From Streptomyces violascens (GTDB taxonomy: Bacteria > Actinomycetota > Actinomycetes > Streptomycetales > Streptomycetaceae), in assembly GCF_014649955.1 (NCBI RefSeq), contig NZ_BMUA01000004.1, positions 124,001-188,000 of the forward strand: a stretch of DNA of 64,000 bases, written 5' to 3'. Made by a program: the position numbers and the translations under genes. The notes below the pieces were generated by a model that was not told the DNA's origin, made no database searches, and saw nothing but the letters and a program-made list of their open reading frames with translations. Below are positions 1 through 8,883 of this stretch, piece by piece (within the stretch, counting starts at the first letter, position 1; each line of letters starts with the position of its first letter).

Positions 1-31
1 CGTCCTGCGGATGGTGGGGGCCCAGAAGTAG
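1..31 (+). CDS. 3' end of an unidentified gene (partial)
   Basis: The frame starting at base 2 reads nine codons (V-L-R-M-V-G-A-Q-K) and stops at TAG 29-31, so this may be the tail of a plus-strand gene that begins outside the window. GC-rich inverted segments follow at about 35-85, which would suit a transcription stop. Nine residues do not allow a family assignment, and it may be a chance open frame. Confidence 0.3.
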   Translation, partial: VLRMVGAQK

Positions 32-100
32 CGGGCCCCGGCCCGGCCGGATTCCGAGTCGGGCCGACCGGCCCGGGCAGGTGCGGAAGATCGGCCGGGC

Positions 101-562
101 TCAGAAGAAGTAGCGCGAGACCGACTCCGCCACGCACACCGGCTTGTCGCCGCCCTCGCGCTCGACGGTGACCTTCGCCGTCACCTGGACGCCGCCGCCC
201 GCCTCCACGACCTCCGTGAGCATCGCCGTGGCGCGCAGCCGCGAGCCGACCGGCACGGGGGAGGGGAAGCGGACCTTGTTGGTGCCGTAGTTGATGCCCA
301 TCTTCATGCCCTCGACGCGCAGCACCTGCGGGACCAGCGTCGGCAGCAGCGACAGGGTGAGATAGCCGTGCGCGATGGTCGTCTTGAAGGGGCCGGCCGC
401 GGCTCGCTCCGGGTCGACATGGATCCACTGGTGGTCGCCGGTGGCGTCGGCGAACAGGTCGATCCGCTTCTGGTCGATCTCCAGCCAGTCGCTGTGCCCG
501 AGCTGCTCGCCCACCCCGGCCTTCAGCTCCTCGGCGGACGTGAAGATCCTCGGCTCTGCCAT
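101..562 (-). CDS. MaoC family dehydratase (R-specific enoyl-CoA hydratase-like)
   Basis: This is a cytoplasmic hot-dog-fold enzyme expected to hydrate trans-2-enoyl thioesters in a beta-oxidation-type pathway. The 153-residue protein is a single MaoC domain of normal length. The hydratase-2 signature lies at residues 38-54 ([17 protein letters not shown]), with Asp43 and His48 in the catalytic positions. I start at the ATG at 562, after a purine-rich AGGCAGGGA stretch. The frame stays open up to 793, but that extension is Ala/Pro/Arg-rich, does not look like MaoC, and would run through the promoter and start of divergent soxR. A palindrome upstream (628-637) is the likely control site. The true substrate is unknown; the nearest acyl-CoA genes are at 9.2-14.5 kb. 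Confidence 0.85.
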   Translation of the reverse strand: MAEPRIFTSAEELKAGVGEQLGHSDWLEIDQKRIDLFADATGDHQWIHVDPERAAAGPFKTTIAHGYLTLSLLPTLVPQVLRVEGMKMGINYGTNKVRFPSPVPVGSRLRATAMLTEVVEAGGGVQVTAKVTVEREGGDKPVCVAESVSRYFF

Positions 563-627
563 GTCCCTGGTCCCTGCCTCTCGCGACGCTCTCGCAGTGA
601 TGAAAAAGCGCATGCGCAGCGCGTGTA

Positions 628-637
628 CAAGCGCTTG
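628..637. promoter_or_regulatory. Palindrome CAAGCGCTTG between maoC-like gene and soxR
   Basis: A perfect 10-bp palindrome sits 66 nt upstream of the MaoC start and 122 nt upstream of soxR. The layout CAAG-NN-CTTG with a T two bases downstream agrees with the KstR2-type TetR operator pattern AnCAAGnnCTTGnT at all defined bases except the first. A second palindrome, GCGCATGCGC, lies at 608-617, nearer the MaoC gene. Either could be an operator for the MaoC gene; which protein binds is not known. Confidence 0.4.
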
Positions 638-758
638 CTCAGCTAGCTCAGCATGGTTGGGGCCGCGGGTCCTGTCAACGATGTACGGGGCGGGGGCCGG
701 GCCTGTGCGAGCAGGGCACCCGGCGGGGGCCGGGGGCGGGGCCAGTAGGGTTCGAGGG

Positions 759-1220
759 GTGCCGCAGATTCCAGAGAAGATCCACGAGCTCACGGTCGGG
801 CAGCTGTCCGCGCGCAGCGGGGCTGCCGTGTCCGCACTGCACTTCTACGAGTCCAAGGGCCTGATCGCCAGCCGCCGGACCTCGGGCAACCAGCGCCGTT
901 ACTGCCGGGACACCCTGCGCCGCGTCGCCTTCATCCGGGCCGCGCAGCGCGTCGGCATCCCGCTGGCCACGATCCGGGACGCCTTGGCCGAGCTCCCCGA
1001 GGAGCGCACCCCCACCAAGGAGGACTGGGCCCGCCTGTCCGAGAACTGGCGCGCCGAACTCGACCGGCGCATCACCCAGTTGGGCCGGCTGCGCGACCAC
1101 CTCTCGGACTGCATCGGCTGCGGCTGTCTGTCCCTGGACAACTGCGTCCTGTCCAATCCGGACGACGTCTTCGGCGACAGTCAGACGGGGTCCCGGCTGC
1201 TGGCAGAGCGCAAGGGCTGA
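759..1220 (+). CDS. soxR: Redox-sensing MerR family regulator SoxR
   Basis: SoxR is a dimeric MerR-type activator whose [2Fe-2S] cluster is oxidised by redox-cycling compounds; in streptomycetes it answers to the cell's own redox-active metabolites. The 153-residue protein has an N-terminal winged-helix (residues 11-80, with the typical [11 protein letters not shown] and GNQRRYCRD segments), a dimerisation helix, and the cluster motif [12 protein letters not shown] with Cys118, 121, 123 and 129, the exact SoxR spacing (C-X2-C-X-C-X5-C). The GTG at 759 gives the normal SoxR length; longer in-frame starts run antisense over the MaoC gene. It is transcribed alone, divergent from MaoC and convergent with the next gene. 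I saw no clear canonical SoxR box in front of it. Confidence 0.95.
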   Translation: MPQIPEKIHELTVGQLSARSGAAVSALHFYESKGLIASRRTSGNQRRYCRDTLRRVAFIRAAQRVGIPLATIRDALAELPEERTPTKEDWARLSENWRAELDRRITQLGRLRDHLSDCIGCGCLSLDNCVLSNPDDVFGDSQTGSRLLAERKG

Positions 1221-1277
1221 GCGGCTCCGCCCCCTTACGCGCGAGCCCTCACCTTTGTACGGTCGGGCCCCCTGCCC

Positions 1278-1985
1278 TCAGGCGCAGGCCAGCGCTGCCC
1301 GCACCAACTGAGCATTGGACTCGGCCCGTGCGCCGTCCGGAAGGACCAGGACGTCCTCCAGGCCTATGCGCGTGTCGAGCCCCAGCCTGCGGGCCAGTCG
1401 CAGCACCGGCCAGGTGCCGCCGTCGTGGCTGTGCAGCAGGATGGGCCTGCCGTGCGCGGCGCCCAGCTCGGCGAGCAGGGAATGCGCCGTCGGCTCCGCG
1501 GCCTCCGCGGACGTGCCGATCACTTCGGCGAGGATGCGCAACGTCCTTGAGAAATAAGGGGAGTTGAGGAAGCGCTGGGCGGCGGGGGTGTCGGACCAGA
1601 TGCCCGCCTCGATGCCCACGCCCCGATCGAGCAGCGCGGCCGCCACCTCGTCGGCGCCGTCCTCGTGCCAGTTCACCGACGCGTAGTCGGGCAGCACCGT
1701 CCAGGAACGGATGCGTTCCACCCGGCGGGCCGGATCCGGCTCCGCCCAGGCGCCCGTGGTCACCCCGACCGGCACCGACACTGCGGCCCGTATCGCCTCA
1801 AGGGCCGGGCCCACCACGCGTGGTGAGAGCGAATCGCTTCCGCAGGGCGTCTTGGGGTGGACATGGACTTCGGCCGCACCGGCGGCGACGGCCGCTGCCG
1901 CGGACTGGGCCAAGGCGGCCGGGGACAGCGGCACCGCCGAGCCGTCCTTGGCACTTCGTACGCCGTTCAGGCAGACCTGGATCAT
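1278..1985 (-). CDS. BKACE family beta-keto acid cleavage enzyme (3-keto-5-aminohexanoate cleavage-like)
   Basis: Members of this TIM-barrel, Zn-dependent family condense a beta-keto acid with acetyl-CoA and split it into a CoA ester and acetoacetate. The 235-residue protein has the N-terminal strand (MIQVCLNGVRS), the metal-binding His-X-His at residues 41-43 (EVHVHPK), the central VPVGVTTGAW strand and the late GLEDVLVLPDG segment, all typical of the family. It belongs to a short form common in actinobacteria. I start at ATG 1985 because family members begin with this strand; an in-frame ATG at 2027 would add 14 unrelated residues. It is convergent with soxR and in the same direction as the zinc-ribbon gene upstream. 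The natural keto acid cannot be told from sequence. Confidence 0.8.
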   Translation of the reverse strand: MIQVCLNGVRSAKDGSAVPLSPAALAQSAAAAVAAGAAEVHVHPKTPCGSDSLSPRVVGPALEAIRAAVSVPVGVTTGAWAEPDPARRVERIRSWTVLPDYASVNWHEDGADEVAAALLDRGVGIEAGIWSDTPAAQRFLNSPYFSRTLRILAEVIGTSAEAAEPTAHSLLAELGAAHGRPILLHSHDGGTWPVLRLARRLGLDTRIGLEDVLVLPDGARAESNAQLVRAALACA

Positions 1986-2136
1986 GTCTTCGATGGTGCC
2001 AGAGCCCACTGACAACGCGGGCGCCACCGCCGATGCAAAGTCCTTCGACCACGCGCGGCGCTCCGGCGACGCGGGTCCTTCTGGCCGTGCGGGCCCTCTG
2101 GCAACGCGGGGGAGAGTCGGCTCGCCCCCGCGCCGC

Positions 2137-2748
2137 TCACGCCACCGATGCCAGTTCTCCGCGCCGTGCCGCCTTGGCTCGTGCCACCGCCTCGGAGGTC
2201 AGTACCGGGCGCGGCACCAGAATTCCGCAGCCCGAGCAGACCGGTCCGAACCACGGCTCGTGGGTCAGATCCTGGTTCCACACCAGCCGGCTTCCCCCGC
2301 ACACCGGGCACACCGTGCCGGGCGCGGCCCGCAGTGCCGCGATCATGCGGCCGAGCACCTCGGCCAGCGGCTCGGTGGGATGTGTCGTGGGATCGTCGCA
2401 CCAGGCCACCCCGAAACCGCCCCAGGTGCGCCGGTGCCAGTCGTCGAAGGAGCCCGGGCGCCGCAACCCCGCGTGCTTCTCACGCTTCCTGCGTGCCGCG
2501 AACTCCACTTCGTAAGCGAGCCAGACGGCCCTGGCCGCCTCCAGCTCCTCCAGTGCGGCCACCAGCCGCGCCGGATCGGGTGCCCGGTCCTCGGGCCCGA
2601 TGCGGTGCCTGCCGCACAGATGGTCCCAGGTCGCCCGATGCCCGTAGGGGGCGAACCGCTCCAGACACTTGCGCAGCGAATAGCGCCGCAACGCGAGATC
2701 GTTCCTCGGGTCGCGCACCTGTCTCGCCAGACTGCGGAAACCAGCCAT
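2137..2748 (-). CDS. Hypothetical protein with C-terminal zinc ribbon
   Basis: This 203-residue protein is of unknown function. Its N-terminal two thirds are rich in Arg, Trp and Ala and look alpha-helical. The C-terminal third has a treble-clef or rubredoxin-like metal site with two Cys pairs, CPVCGG and CSGCG, 22 residues apart, around a conserved-looking tryptophan segment. The start at ATG 2748 is set by a GGAGG ribosome binding site just upstream; the open frame further upstream (to 2889) lacks one. There is no signal peptide or membrane segment. The gene stands 151 nt upstream of the BKACE gene and may be co-transcribed, which would not by itself give it a role. Confidence 0.7.
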   Translation of the reverse strand: MAGFRSLARQVRDPRNDLALRRYSLRKCLERFAPYGHRATWDHLCGRHRIGPEDRAPDPARLVAALEELEAARAVWLAYEVEFAARRKREKHAGLRRPGSFDDWHRRTWGGFGVAWCDDPTTHPTEPLAEVLGRMIAALRAAPGTVCPVCGGSRLVWNQDLTHEPWFGPVCSGCGILVPRPVLTSEAVARAKAARRGELASVA

Positions 2749-3221
2749 GGCCCTGCCACCTCCGTCGCTCGTACTTCGGCGTCGAGGAATGGACGTACCG
2801 GAAGGCGATCCGGCTCCATCGAAATTCCGATGGCGTCCATTACGGGGGATTCGCCTACCCTGTCCCAACCGTTGGAATCCGATTCTCATGAACTCCTCAG
2901 AACGTGGCCCATATGGACCCTTCCCCCCGTCGACCTGCTGGAACGGCCGAAGAGGCCAGGCAGTGGCGCTGCCGGGGAAGTGCCGGGGCCGGCAATGGAT
3001 CAGGTCCCGTCAGGCCCTCCGCCACATCCGGAATCCCTTCAACCGGCTTGGCCCCCATGGCCACTTGGGCACCAACGGCGCGGCCGGTATTCGCCCGTCC
3101 CACATAACCCTGCGAAGCCCGGAAGGAATACGCGTGCCGACGGAGGCCGAAAGGGTACAGCTGCCGGTGGTGTCCCGCCGTGATCGCGGAGCCGGTCGGG
3201 CGGGTGTGTGGGGATTCCGAG

Positions 3222-3269
3222 AAGGTGACGCATGTTCACCTTACGCTGCGGTGTTACCCCAAGTAGCCT
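3222..3269 (+). promoter_or_regulatory. Inverted repeat and candidate promoter of the acylase gene
   Basis: AAGGTGA (3222-3228) and TCACCTT (3236-3242) form perfect 7-bp arms around a 7-nt spacer. A -10-like TAGCCT lies at 3264-3269, with TTACGC at 3241-3246 as a weak -35 at a 17-nt spacing, so the inverted repeat would overlap the -35 region as an operator does. The rest of the 551-bp gap (2749-3299) shows no convincing gene; two short overlapping frames at about 2900-3107 lack ribosome binding sites. Confidence 0.4.
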
Positions 3270-3299
3270 CCCGCGCATCGGCCCCCACTAGGAGCGCGC

Positions 3300-6134
3300 A
3301 TGCGACGACGCACCGCCAGGCTCACAACAGCCGGGAAACACAGCAGACTTCGACTCGTGACGGGCATCGGGCGCGGCAGAGCCGCCGCGTGCGCCGCCAC
3401 CGTCATCGCCCTGTCCGCCGCCCTGCTCGGCCCCGCGGTCCCGGCCGGCGCGGCCGAGCCCGCGGACGGCGACCTCTGTCAGGGACAGTGCTCCGACATC
3501 CTGCCGCCCGGCGCCAACGGCAACGCCACCCTCGTCGAGATCCTCGGGAACAAGGTGTTCGGGACCCATCCCGCGCACAGCGACGACGAGCTCGGCAAGT
3601 ACGACGCCCTGGTCGCCGGCCAGTCCTCGCTCACCGACGACAAGCTCAACAGCTTCTTCAACGACGCCTCCTTCGGCGTCCCGAACGGCCAAGTCGAGTC
3701 GACGACCTCACCCCGCTCCGACGTCACCATCACCCGCGACAAGGCGACGGGCGTGCCGCACATCAAGGGCACCACCCGGTACGGCACCGAGTACGGCGCC
3801 GGGTACGCGGCCGGGCAGGACCGGCTCTGGCTCATGGACCTCTTCCGCCACATCGGGCGCGGCGAGCTCACCTCCTTCGCGGGCGGCGCCCTCGCCAACC
3901 AGGGTCTTGAGCAGGAGTTCTGGCCACAGGCCCCGTACACCGAGGCCGATCTCCAGGCGCAGGTCGACCGTATCCGTACCGCCAACGGAGCCCGCGGCGA
4001 GCAGGCCATGGCCGATGCCCAGGCGTACGTCGACGGCATCAACGCCTATGCCAAGCAGTCCAAGGACGGCCGCTACTTCCCCGGCGAGTACGTGCTCACC
4101 GGCAAGATCGACTCCATTACGAACGTCGGGGAGATCCAGCCCTTCAAGCTCACCGACCTGATCGCGCTCGCCTCCGTGGTGGGCGGGCTCTTCGGTGGCG
4201 GTGGGGGCGGCGAGGTGCAGGCCGCGCTCTCGCTCCAGGCCGCGCAGGCCAAGTACGGCGTGGCCGAGGGCACCAAGGTCTGGGAGTCCTTCCGCGAGCG
4301 CAACGACCCCGAGTCCGTGCTCACCGTCCACGACGGCACCAGCTTCCCGTACGCGGGCAAGCCCGCCAACGCCCAGGGCACCGCGATGCCCGACCCCGGC
4401 ACGGTCGTCCCCGAACAGCTCGTCTACGACCGCACCGGATCGGCGAACACCCATGCCAGGGCGGACGTGAAGGTTCCGCAGCGGCTCAAGCCGTTGAAGG
4501 GCATGTACGACAACGGCGCGCTGCCCGGCATCGACCTCGGCAAGCCGCGCGGCATGTCCAACGCCCTCGTGGTGTCCGGCTCGCACACCGCCGGCGGACA
4601 CCCTGTAGCGGTGTTCGGCCCGCAAACCGGCTATTTCGCGCCACAGTTGCTGATGCTCCAGGAAATCCAGGGCCCCGGCATCAGCGCCCGTGGTGCCTCC
4701 TTCGCCGGAGTCGGCATGTATGTCCAGCTCGGCCGCGGCCAGGACTACGCGTGGTCGGCCACCTCGGCGGGCCAGGACATCATGGACACGTACGCCGTGG
4801 AGCTCTGCCAGGACGCCACCCACTATCTCTACCGGGGCGTGTGCACCCCGATGGAGAAGCTGGAGAAGACCAACTCCTGGAAGCCGACGGTCGCCGACAC
4901 CACGGCGGCCGGTTCCTACCGGATGCAGGTCTGGCGCACCAACTACGGCATCGTCACCGCCCGCGCCACCGTCGGCGGCAAGCCCGTCGCGTACACCTCA
5001 CTGCGCTCCACCTACCGGCACGACGCCGATTCGATCATCGGCTTCCAGATGATGAACGACCCCTCCTACGTCAAGGACGCCAAGACCTTCCAGGAGGCGG
5101 CCCAGCACGTCGACTACACCTTCAACTGGTTCTACGCGGACTCCCGCACCGCCGCCTACTACAACAGCGGCCTGAACCCGGTCCGCAACCCCGATGTCGA
5201 CCCCTCGCTGCCCGTCAGGGCGGACCAGGCCTATGAGTGGCAGGGCTTCGACCCGGCCTCCAACACGGCGGCCTACACCCCGCCCGCCCAGCACCCCCAG
5301 TCGGTCGGCCAGGACTACTACGTCTCCTGGAACAACAAGCAGGCCAAGGACTACTCCACGGCCGGCTTCGGCGACGGCTCCGTGCACCGCGCCAACCTCC
5401 TCGACGACCGCGTGAAGGCGCTGGTCGCCCAGGGCGGCGTCACCCGCTCCTCGCTCACCCGCGCCATGGCCCAGGCCGCGGTCACCGACCTGCGCGGCGA
5501 GGACGTGCTGCCCGAACTCCTCAAGGTGCTGCGCAGCGCGCCGATCACTGATCCCCAACTGGCGACCGCCGTGCAGCAGCTGGAGGCCTGGCAGGCCGAC
5601 GGCACCCAGCGCCGCGAGACCTCGCAGGGCTCGCACACCTACACCCACCCCGACGCGGTGCGCCTGATGGACGCCTGGTGGCCGCTGCTCGTCGAGGCCG
5701 AGTTCCGCCCCGGGCTCGGCGACCCGCTCTACAACGCCCTGACCGCAAACCTCGGCATCGACGAGGCACCCTCGGCCGGGCACGGCCCGACCGGCTCGCA
5801 CGCCGGGTCCGCCTTCCAGTACGGCTGGTGGAGCTACGCCGACAAGGATCTGCGGAAGGTCCTCGGTGAGCCGGTGCAGGGGCCGCTGGCCCGCGCCTAC
5901 TGCGGCGACGGCAAGCTCGACGCCTGCCGCGACAGCCTGCTCGGCACGCTCAAGCAGGCCGCCGCCAAGACCCCGGCGCAGGTCTACCCGGGCGATGCCG
6001 GCTGCGGAGCCGGCGACCAGTGGTGCGCCGACAGCATCGTGCAGCGCCCGCTCGGTGGCATCACCCAGTCCGCGGTCAACTGGCAGAACCGGCCGACCTA
6101 CCAGCAGGTCGTCGAGTTCCCCAGCCATCGCTAG
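3300..6134 (+). CDS. Secreted penicillin acylase family Ntn hydrolase
   Basis: This is an exported amidase of the penicillin / acyl-homoserine-lactone / aculeacin acylase family. Such proteins cut themselves into two subunits and use the new N-terminal Ser to hydrolyse amide-linked acyl groups. The 944-residue precursor has a basic N-terminus, a hydrophobic signal segment (about residues 28-50) and a likely cleavage after AGA. The alpha-chain motif (DKATGVPHIKG, then GYAAGQDRLWLMDLFR) precedes a Gly-rich loop at about 299-305. The autocatalytic site is at GM-SNALVVSG, making Ser420 the nucleophile. The long beta chain carries the YVSWNNKQAKDY stretch expected for the oxyanion Asn. It is longer than aculeacin acylase (about 790). 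AGGAG sits 6 nt before the ATG. The gene is monocistronic, and its substrate is unknown. Confidence 0.88.
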   Translation: MRRRTARLTTAGKHSRLRLVTGIGRGRAAACAATVIALSAALLGPAVPAGAAEPADGDLCQGQCSDILPPGANGNATLVEILGNKVFGTHPAHSDDELGKYDALVAGQSSLTDDKLNSFFNDASFGVPNGQVESTTSPRSDVTITRDKATGVPHIKGTTRYGTEYGAGYAAGQDRLWLMDLFRHIGRGELTSFAGGALANQGLEQEFWPQAPYTEADLQAQVDRIRTANGARGEQAMADAQAYVDGINAYAKQSKDGRYFPGEYVLTGKIDSITNVGEIQPFKLTDLIALASVVGGLFGGGGGGEVQAALSLQAAQAKYGVAEGTKVWESFRERNDPESVLTVHDGTSFPYAGKPANAQGTAMPDPGTVVPEQLVYDRTGSANTHARADVKVPQRLKPLKGMYDNGALPGIDLGKPRGMSNALVVSGSHTAGGHPVAVFGPQTGYFAPQLLMLQEIQGPGISARGASFAGVGMYVQLGRGQDYAWSATSAGQDIMDTYAVELCQDATHYLYRGVCTPMEKLEKTNSWKPTVADTTAAGSYRMQVWRTNYGIVTARATVGGKPVAYTSLRSTYRHDADSIIGFQMMNDPSYVKDAKTFQEAAQHVDYTFNWFYADSRTAAYYNSGLNPVRNPDVDPSLPVRADQAYEWQGFDPASNTAAYTPPAQHPQSVGQDYYVSWNNKQAKDYSTAGFGDGSVHRANLLDDRVKALVAQGGVTRSSLTRAMAQAAVTDLRGEDVLPELLKVLRSAPITDPQLATAVQQLEAWQADGTQRRETSQGSHTYTHPDAVRLMDAWWPLLVEAEFRPGLGDPLYNALTANLGIDEAPSAGHGPTGSHAGSAFQYGWWSYADKDLRKVLGEPVQGPLARAYCGDGKLDACRDSLLGTLKQAAAKTPAQVYPGDAGCGAGDQWCADSIVQRPLGGITQSAVNWQNRPTYQQVVEFPSHR

Positions 6135-6152
6135 CGCGTGAACGGCCGCGGG

Positions 6153-7466
6153 TCAGGTCCTGCCGATCCGGCCCGCGGCCAGCACCACCTGGGCCAGCTC
6201 CTGGTGGCAGATGTCGCTGTGCGCACCCGAGGGCGGCCCGCCGTCCTTCACCACGGCGGCCGCGTCCACGCTGACGCAGCCCGAGTCCGGCACCCCGTCG
6301 CGCAGCGCCTCGGCCAGCGTGAGCGTGGTGCAGGGGCTGACGGCCTGGATGCCGTCGTGGCCGATCGCCCACCACCGCCTGTCGAGGCCGGGCAGCGCGC
6401 TCGCGTAGTCCCCGGACAGCGCGGACGCCAGCGGGTAGATGACGCCGAGCGCCGTGTCGAAGTGGGAGTAGCAGGAGACGACCGGGCCGTCGATCCGCCC
6501 CTGCGCGTCGCTCAGCGCCCCAGCCCCCGAGAGACCGTCGGGCAGGTGCTCGGCGAAGACGTAGTGCGAGAAGGCTCCTTCGAGCAGCGTCACCGACTTC
6601 AGATTGCGCGCGCCCGCGGGCAGCCCCTTGAGCGCGAACGCGACCACGCGCGCACCCTGACTGTGTCCGACGAGGTGTACGCGCAACTCGGGCCGCGCGG
6701 CGGCCAGTTGACCGATCAGTGGACCGAGTCCGAGCTGCCCCACCTTGCCCGCCCGGCGCTTCATCTCGTAGTAGGTCGTCTGGCGCAGCACTTCCTTCGC
6801 GCCGTCCCACAGGTGCTTGAGGGAGCCACCGATCGAGAACGAGGGCCCGGCCGGCCCCGGCTGCACGGCCATGCCGGTGTCGGCGAGCGCGGCCGTGAAC
6901 TTCTGGCACAGCGGCAGGATGTCATCCGTAAGGATCGCGGGCGAGGCACCGGGCCCGTCCTCCACCGCCAGGTCGCCGACGGCTCCGGCCCCGCTCGTGG
7001 CGGCCGTAGTCACCAGCTGCCGGGTCAGCCGCCCGAAGTCGTTGAACGCGTCCTCGGAGTCTGGCTGCCCGGCGAGGTGGGCGGCGATTTGGTCGACGGT
7101 CGCGTCCTGGCCGGGGAAGAAGCCCTTGAGCGCCGATACGGTCGCGTCGTCGAGCCCGGGGCCGACGGCGGCCTCCGTGGCGTGCGGATAGTCGGGGATG
7201 GTCTCGTCGGTGAAGCGGATCGACGGCCAGATCACGCCGCCGTACCCGAGCCGCACCTGGGGCGAGCCCGCGAGCAGCGCGGGAAACGGCGCGAAGAACG
7301 CCTGGTACAGACTCCGGGCCGCCGACGGGGTGTTGTTCCAGCCGTGGCAGAACAGCACCAGGTCCGTGGCGTCCACGCCGGTCAGGGCCGTGCGCTCGGC
7401 GGGATTCGTGTCGCCGTCCGCGTCGAAGGTGATCTCCCGGTACGGCTCGACTCCGATGTCCGTCAT
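6153..7466 (-). CDS. Alpha/beta hydrolase superfamily protein
   Basis: This is a 437-residue cytoplasmic hydrolase. The core strand-turn shows LVLFCHGWNN (about residues 36-45) as the oxyanion region, and GHSQG within RVHLVGHSQGARVVAF is the nucleophile elbow, its Ser being the likely catalytic residue. A long insertion separates these two blocks, and a candidate catalytic His occurs in AIGHDG near the C-terminus. The ATG at 7466 has a GGAGG site 7 nt upstream, so the 12-residue extension to 7502 is rejected. It converges with the acylase gene 18 nt away; GGCCGCGGG (6144-6152) and CCCGCGGCC (6172-6180) could form a shared stop hairpin overlapping its 3' end. Lipase, esterase or peptidase activity cannot be distinguished. 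Confidence 0.7.
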   Translation of the reverse strand: MTDIGVEPYREITFDADGDTNPAERTALTGVDATDLVLFCHGWNNTPSAARSLYQAFFAPFPALLAGSPQVRLGYGGVIWPSIRFTDETIPDYPHATEAAVGPGLDDATVSALKGFFPGQDATVDQIAAHLAGQPDSEDAFNDFGRLTRQLVTTAATSGAGAVGDLAVEDGPGASPAILTDDILPLCQKFTAALADTGMAVQPGPAGPSFSIGGSLKHLWDGAKEVLRQTTYYEMKRRAGKVGQLGLGPLIGQLAAARPELRVHLVGHSQGARVVAFALKGLPAGARNLKSVTLLEGAFSHYVFAEHLPDGLSGAGALSDAQGRIDGPVVSCYSHFDTALGVIYPLASALSGDYASALPGLDRRWWAIGHDGIQAVSPCTTLTLAEALRDGVPDSGCVSVDAAAVVKDGGPPSGAHSDICHQELAQVVLAAGRIGRT

Positions 7467-7580
7467 GGTCCGACCTCCGGTCCGCTCGACGATGAGCGCC
7501 ACCCATCGTCCCGCCGCACCGCGGAGCCGGCCATATGCGGGACAGCGGAGACCCGGCGACTTCGGCCCGGCCCACCCGTA

Positions 7581-8804
7581 TCAGTCGTACATCAGGTAGG
7601 TCCGGCGTACGGTCCGGAACGCGGTCAGCCCCGGCTGCCAGGCGGCGACGATCTCGTCGGTTCCGGCGCCCGCGTCGACCATCGTGCGGACCAGGGCCGA
7701 GCCCGTGAGCTTGTCGATCCAGTGGTCCGGCCGCCAGGCGAAGCCGCGCCAGACCCGCTTGGCGGTGACGAGGAGGGCGATTCCGGTGCGTACGGGATCG
7801 AACGACTCCCGCTGGTGGACGTGGAGCTGTACGCCTCCGACGGTCTTCCCCTCGAACTTGGAGAACGTCGGAGCGAAGTAGGCCTCGCGGAACCGGACGC
7901 CGGGCAGGGCGAGTTCATTGAGCGCGGCGGCCCACTTGCCGTCGATCCCCTCCGCGCCGAGCAGCTCGAACGGCCGCGTCGTGCCGCGCCCCTCGGACAG
8001 GTTGGTGCCCTCGAAGAGGCAGGTGCCGGAGTAGACGAGAGCGGTGTCGGGGGTGGGCATGTTGGGGCTGGGCGGCACCCAGGGGAGTCGGGTGTCGTCG
8101 AAGAAGTCGGCTCGCCGCCACCCGGTCATCGTGACGGTGCTCAACTGCACTCTGCCGTTGAGGAATTGGGCGTTGAAGAGCCGGGCGAGCTCGGCGGCCG
8201 TCATGCCGTGCGCCTGCGCGATGGGCCGGCGCCCGACGAAGGTGGCGAACGCGGGGTCGAGGACCGGGCCGTACGCGGAGCGGCCGGTCACCGGGTTGGG
8301 CCGGTCCAGGACCACGAAGCGCTTGCCGGCGAGTGCGGCGGCCTCCATGCAGTCGTAGAGGGTCCAGATGTAGGTGTAGAAGCGCGCGCCGACGTCCTGG
8401 ATGTCGAAGACGATCGTGTCCACGGCGGAGGCGGTGAAGATGTCGGCGAGGGGCTGTCCGCTCTTCGTGTACGTGTCGTACACGGGGAGCCCCGTCGCGG
8501 GGTCGGTGGAGCGGCCCTCGGAGCCGCCGGCCTGGGCGGTGCCGCGGAAGCCGTGCTCGGGGCCGAAGACGGCGGTCAGGCGTACGCGGGGGTCGGCGTG
8601 CATGACGTCCACGATGTGGCGTACGTCCTGGGTGATGCCGGTGGGGTTGGTGACGAGGCCGACGTTCTGGCCGGCGAGGGGGGCGTAGCCGTCGGCGGCG
8701 AGGCGGGCGAAGCCGGTGCGGAGCCGGGCTTCGGCGGGGAGAGGGAGGGGGAGGGGGGCCGTCGCGAGTGTGCCGGCGAGCAGGGTGCGTCTGGACAGGG
8801 TCAT
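7581..8804 (-). CDS. DUF1343 family exo-beta-N-acetylmuramidase (NamZ-like), Tat-type signal
   Basis: NamZ-type enzymes release N-acetylmuramic acid from the non-reducing end of peptidoglycan fragments and act in wall recycling or turnover. The 407-residue precursor begins with SRRTLLAGTL, a twin-arginine signal followed by a Pro/Leu-rich hydrophobic stretch, so it is probably exported folded. The DUF1343 hallmarks are present in order: QNVGLVTNPTGI, FGPEHGFRGTAQAG, VFDIQDVGARFYTYIWTL, VLDRPNP and SEGRGTTRPFE. An AGGTGT-type site (GGAGGTG) lies just before the ATG at 8804. It shares direction with the alpha/beta hydrolase downstream, with a 114-nt gap. The NamZ activity is inferred from the family. 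Confidence 0.88.
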   Translation of the reverse strand: MTLSRRTLLAGTLATAPLPLPLPAEARLRTGFARLAADGYAPLAGQNVGLVTNPTGITQDVRHIVDVMHADPRVRLTAVFGPEHGFRGTAQAGGSEGRSTDPATGLPVYDTYTKSGQPLADIFTASAVDTIVFDIQDVGARFYTYIWTLYDCMEAAALAGKRFVVLDRPNPVTGRSAYGPVLDPAFATFVGRRPIAQAHGMTAAELARLFNAQFLNGRVQLSTVTMTGWRRADFFDDTRLPWVPPSPNMPTPDTALVYSGTCLFEGTNLSEGRGTTRPFELLGAEGIDGKWAAALNELALPGVRFREAYFAPTFSKFEGKTVGGVQLHVHQRESFDPVRTGIALLVTAKRVWRGFAWRPDHWIDKLTGSALVRTMVDAGAGTDEIVAAWQPGLTAFRTVRRTYLMYD

Positions 8805-8883
8805 CCGTACACCTCCGGGTTCGGTACGGGCCGTCATGCCCAGCACGGTAGCGGGCGCCGGGTGCGCGCGAGGGCGGCCACGC

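Noticed and set aside
101..793. Extended MaoC reading frame starting at 793
   Set aside because: The extra 77 residues are low-complexity, would overlap divergent soxR and its promoter, and the MaoC homology begins at 562.
2897..3107. Two short overlapping open frames on opposite strands in the gap before the acylase
   Set aside because: Neither has a ribosome binding site or recognisable protein features, and the region varies in composition like an intergenic stretch.
3708..4823. Long open frame (371 codons) on the minus strand inside the acylase gene
   Set aside because: It is the antisense shadow of a GC-rich gene: Val/Gly/Ala/Arg-rich with no domain, no ribosome binding site and full overlap with a well-supported gene. 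Similar shadows occur in most large genes here.
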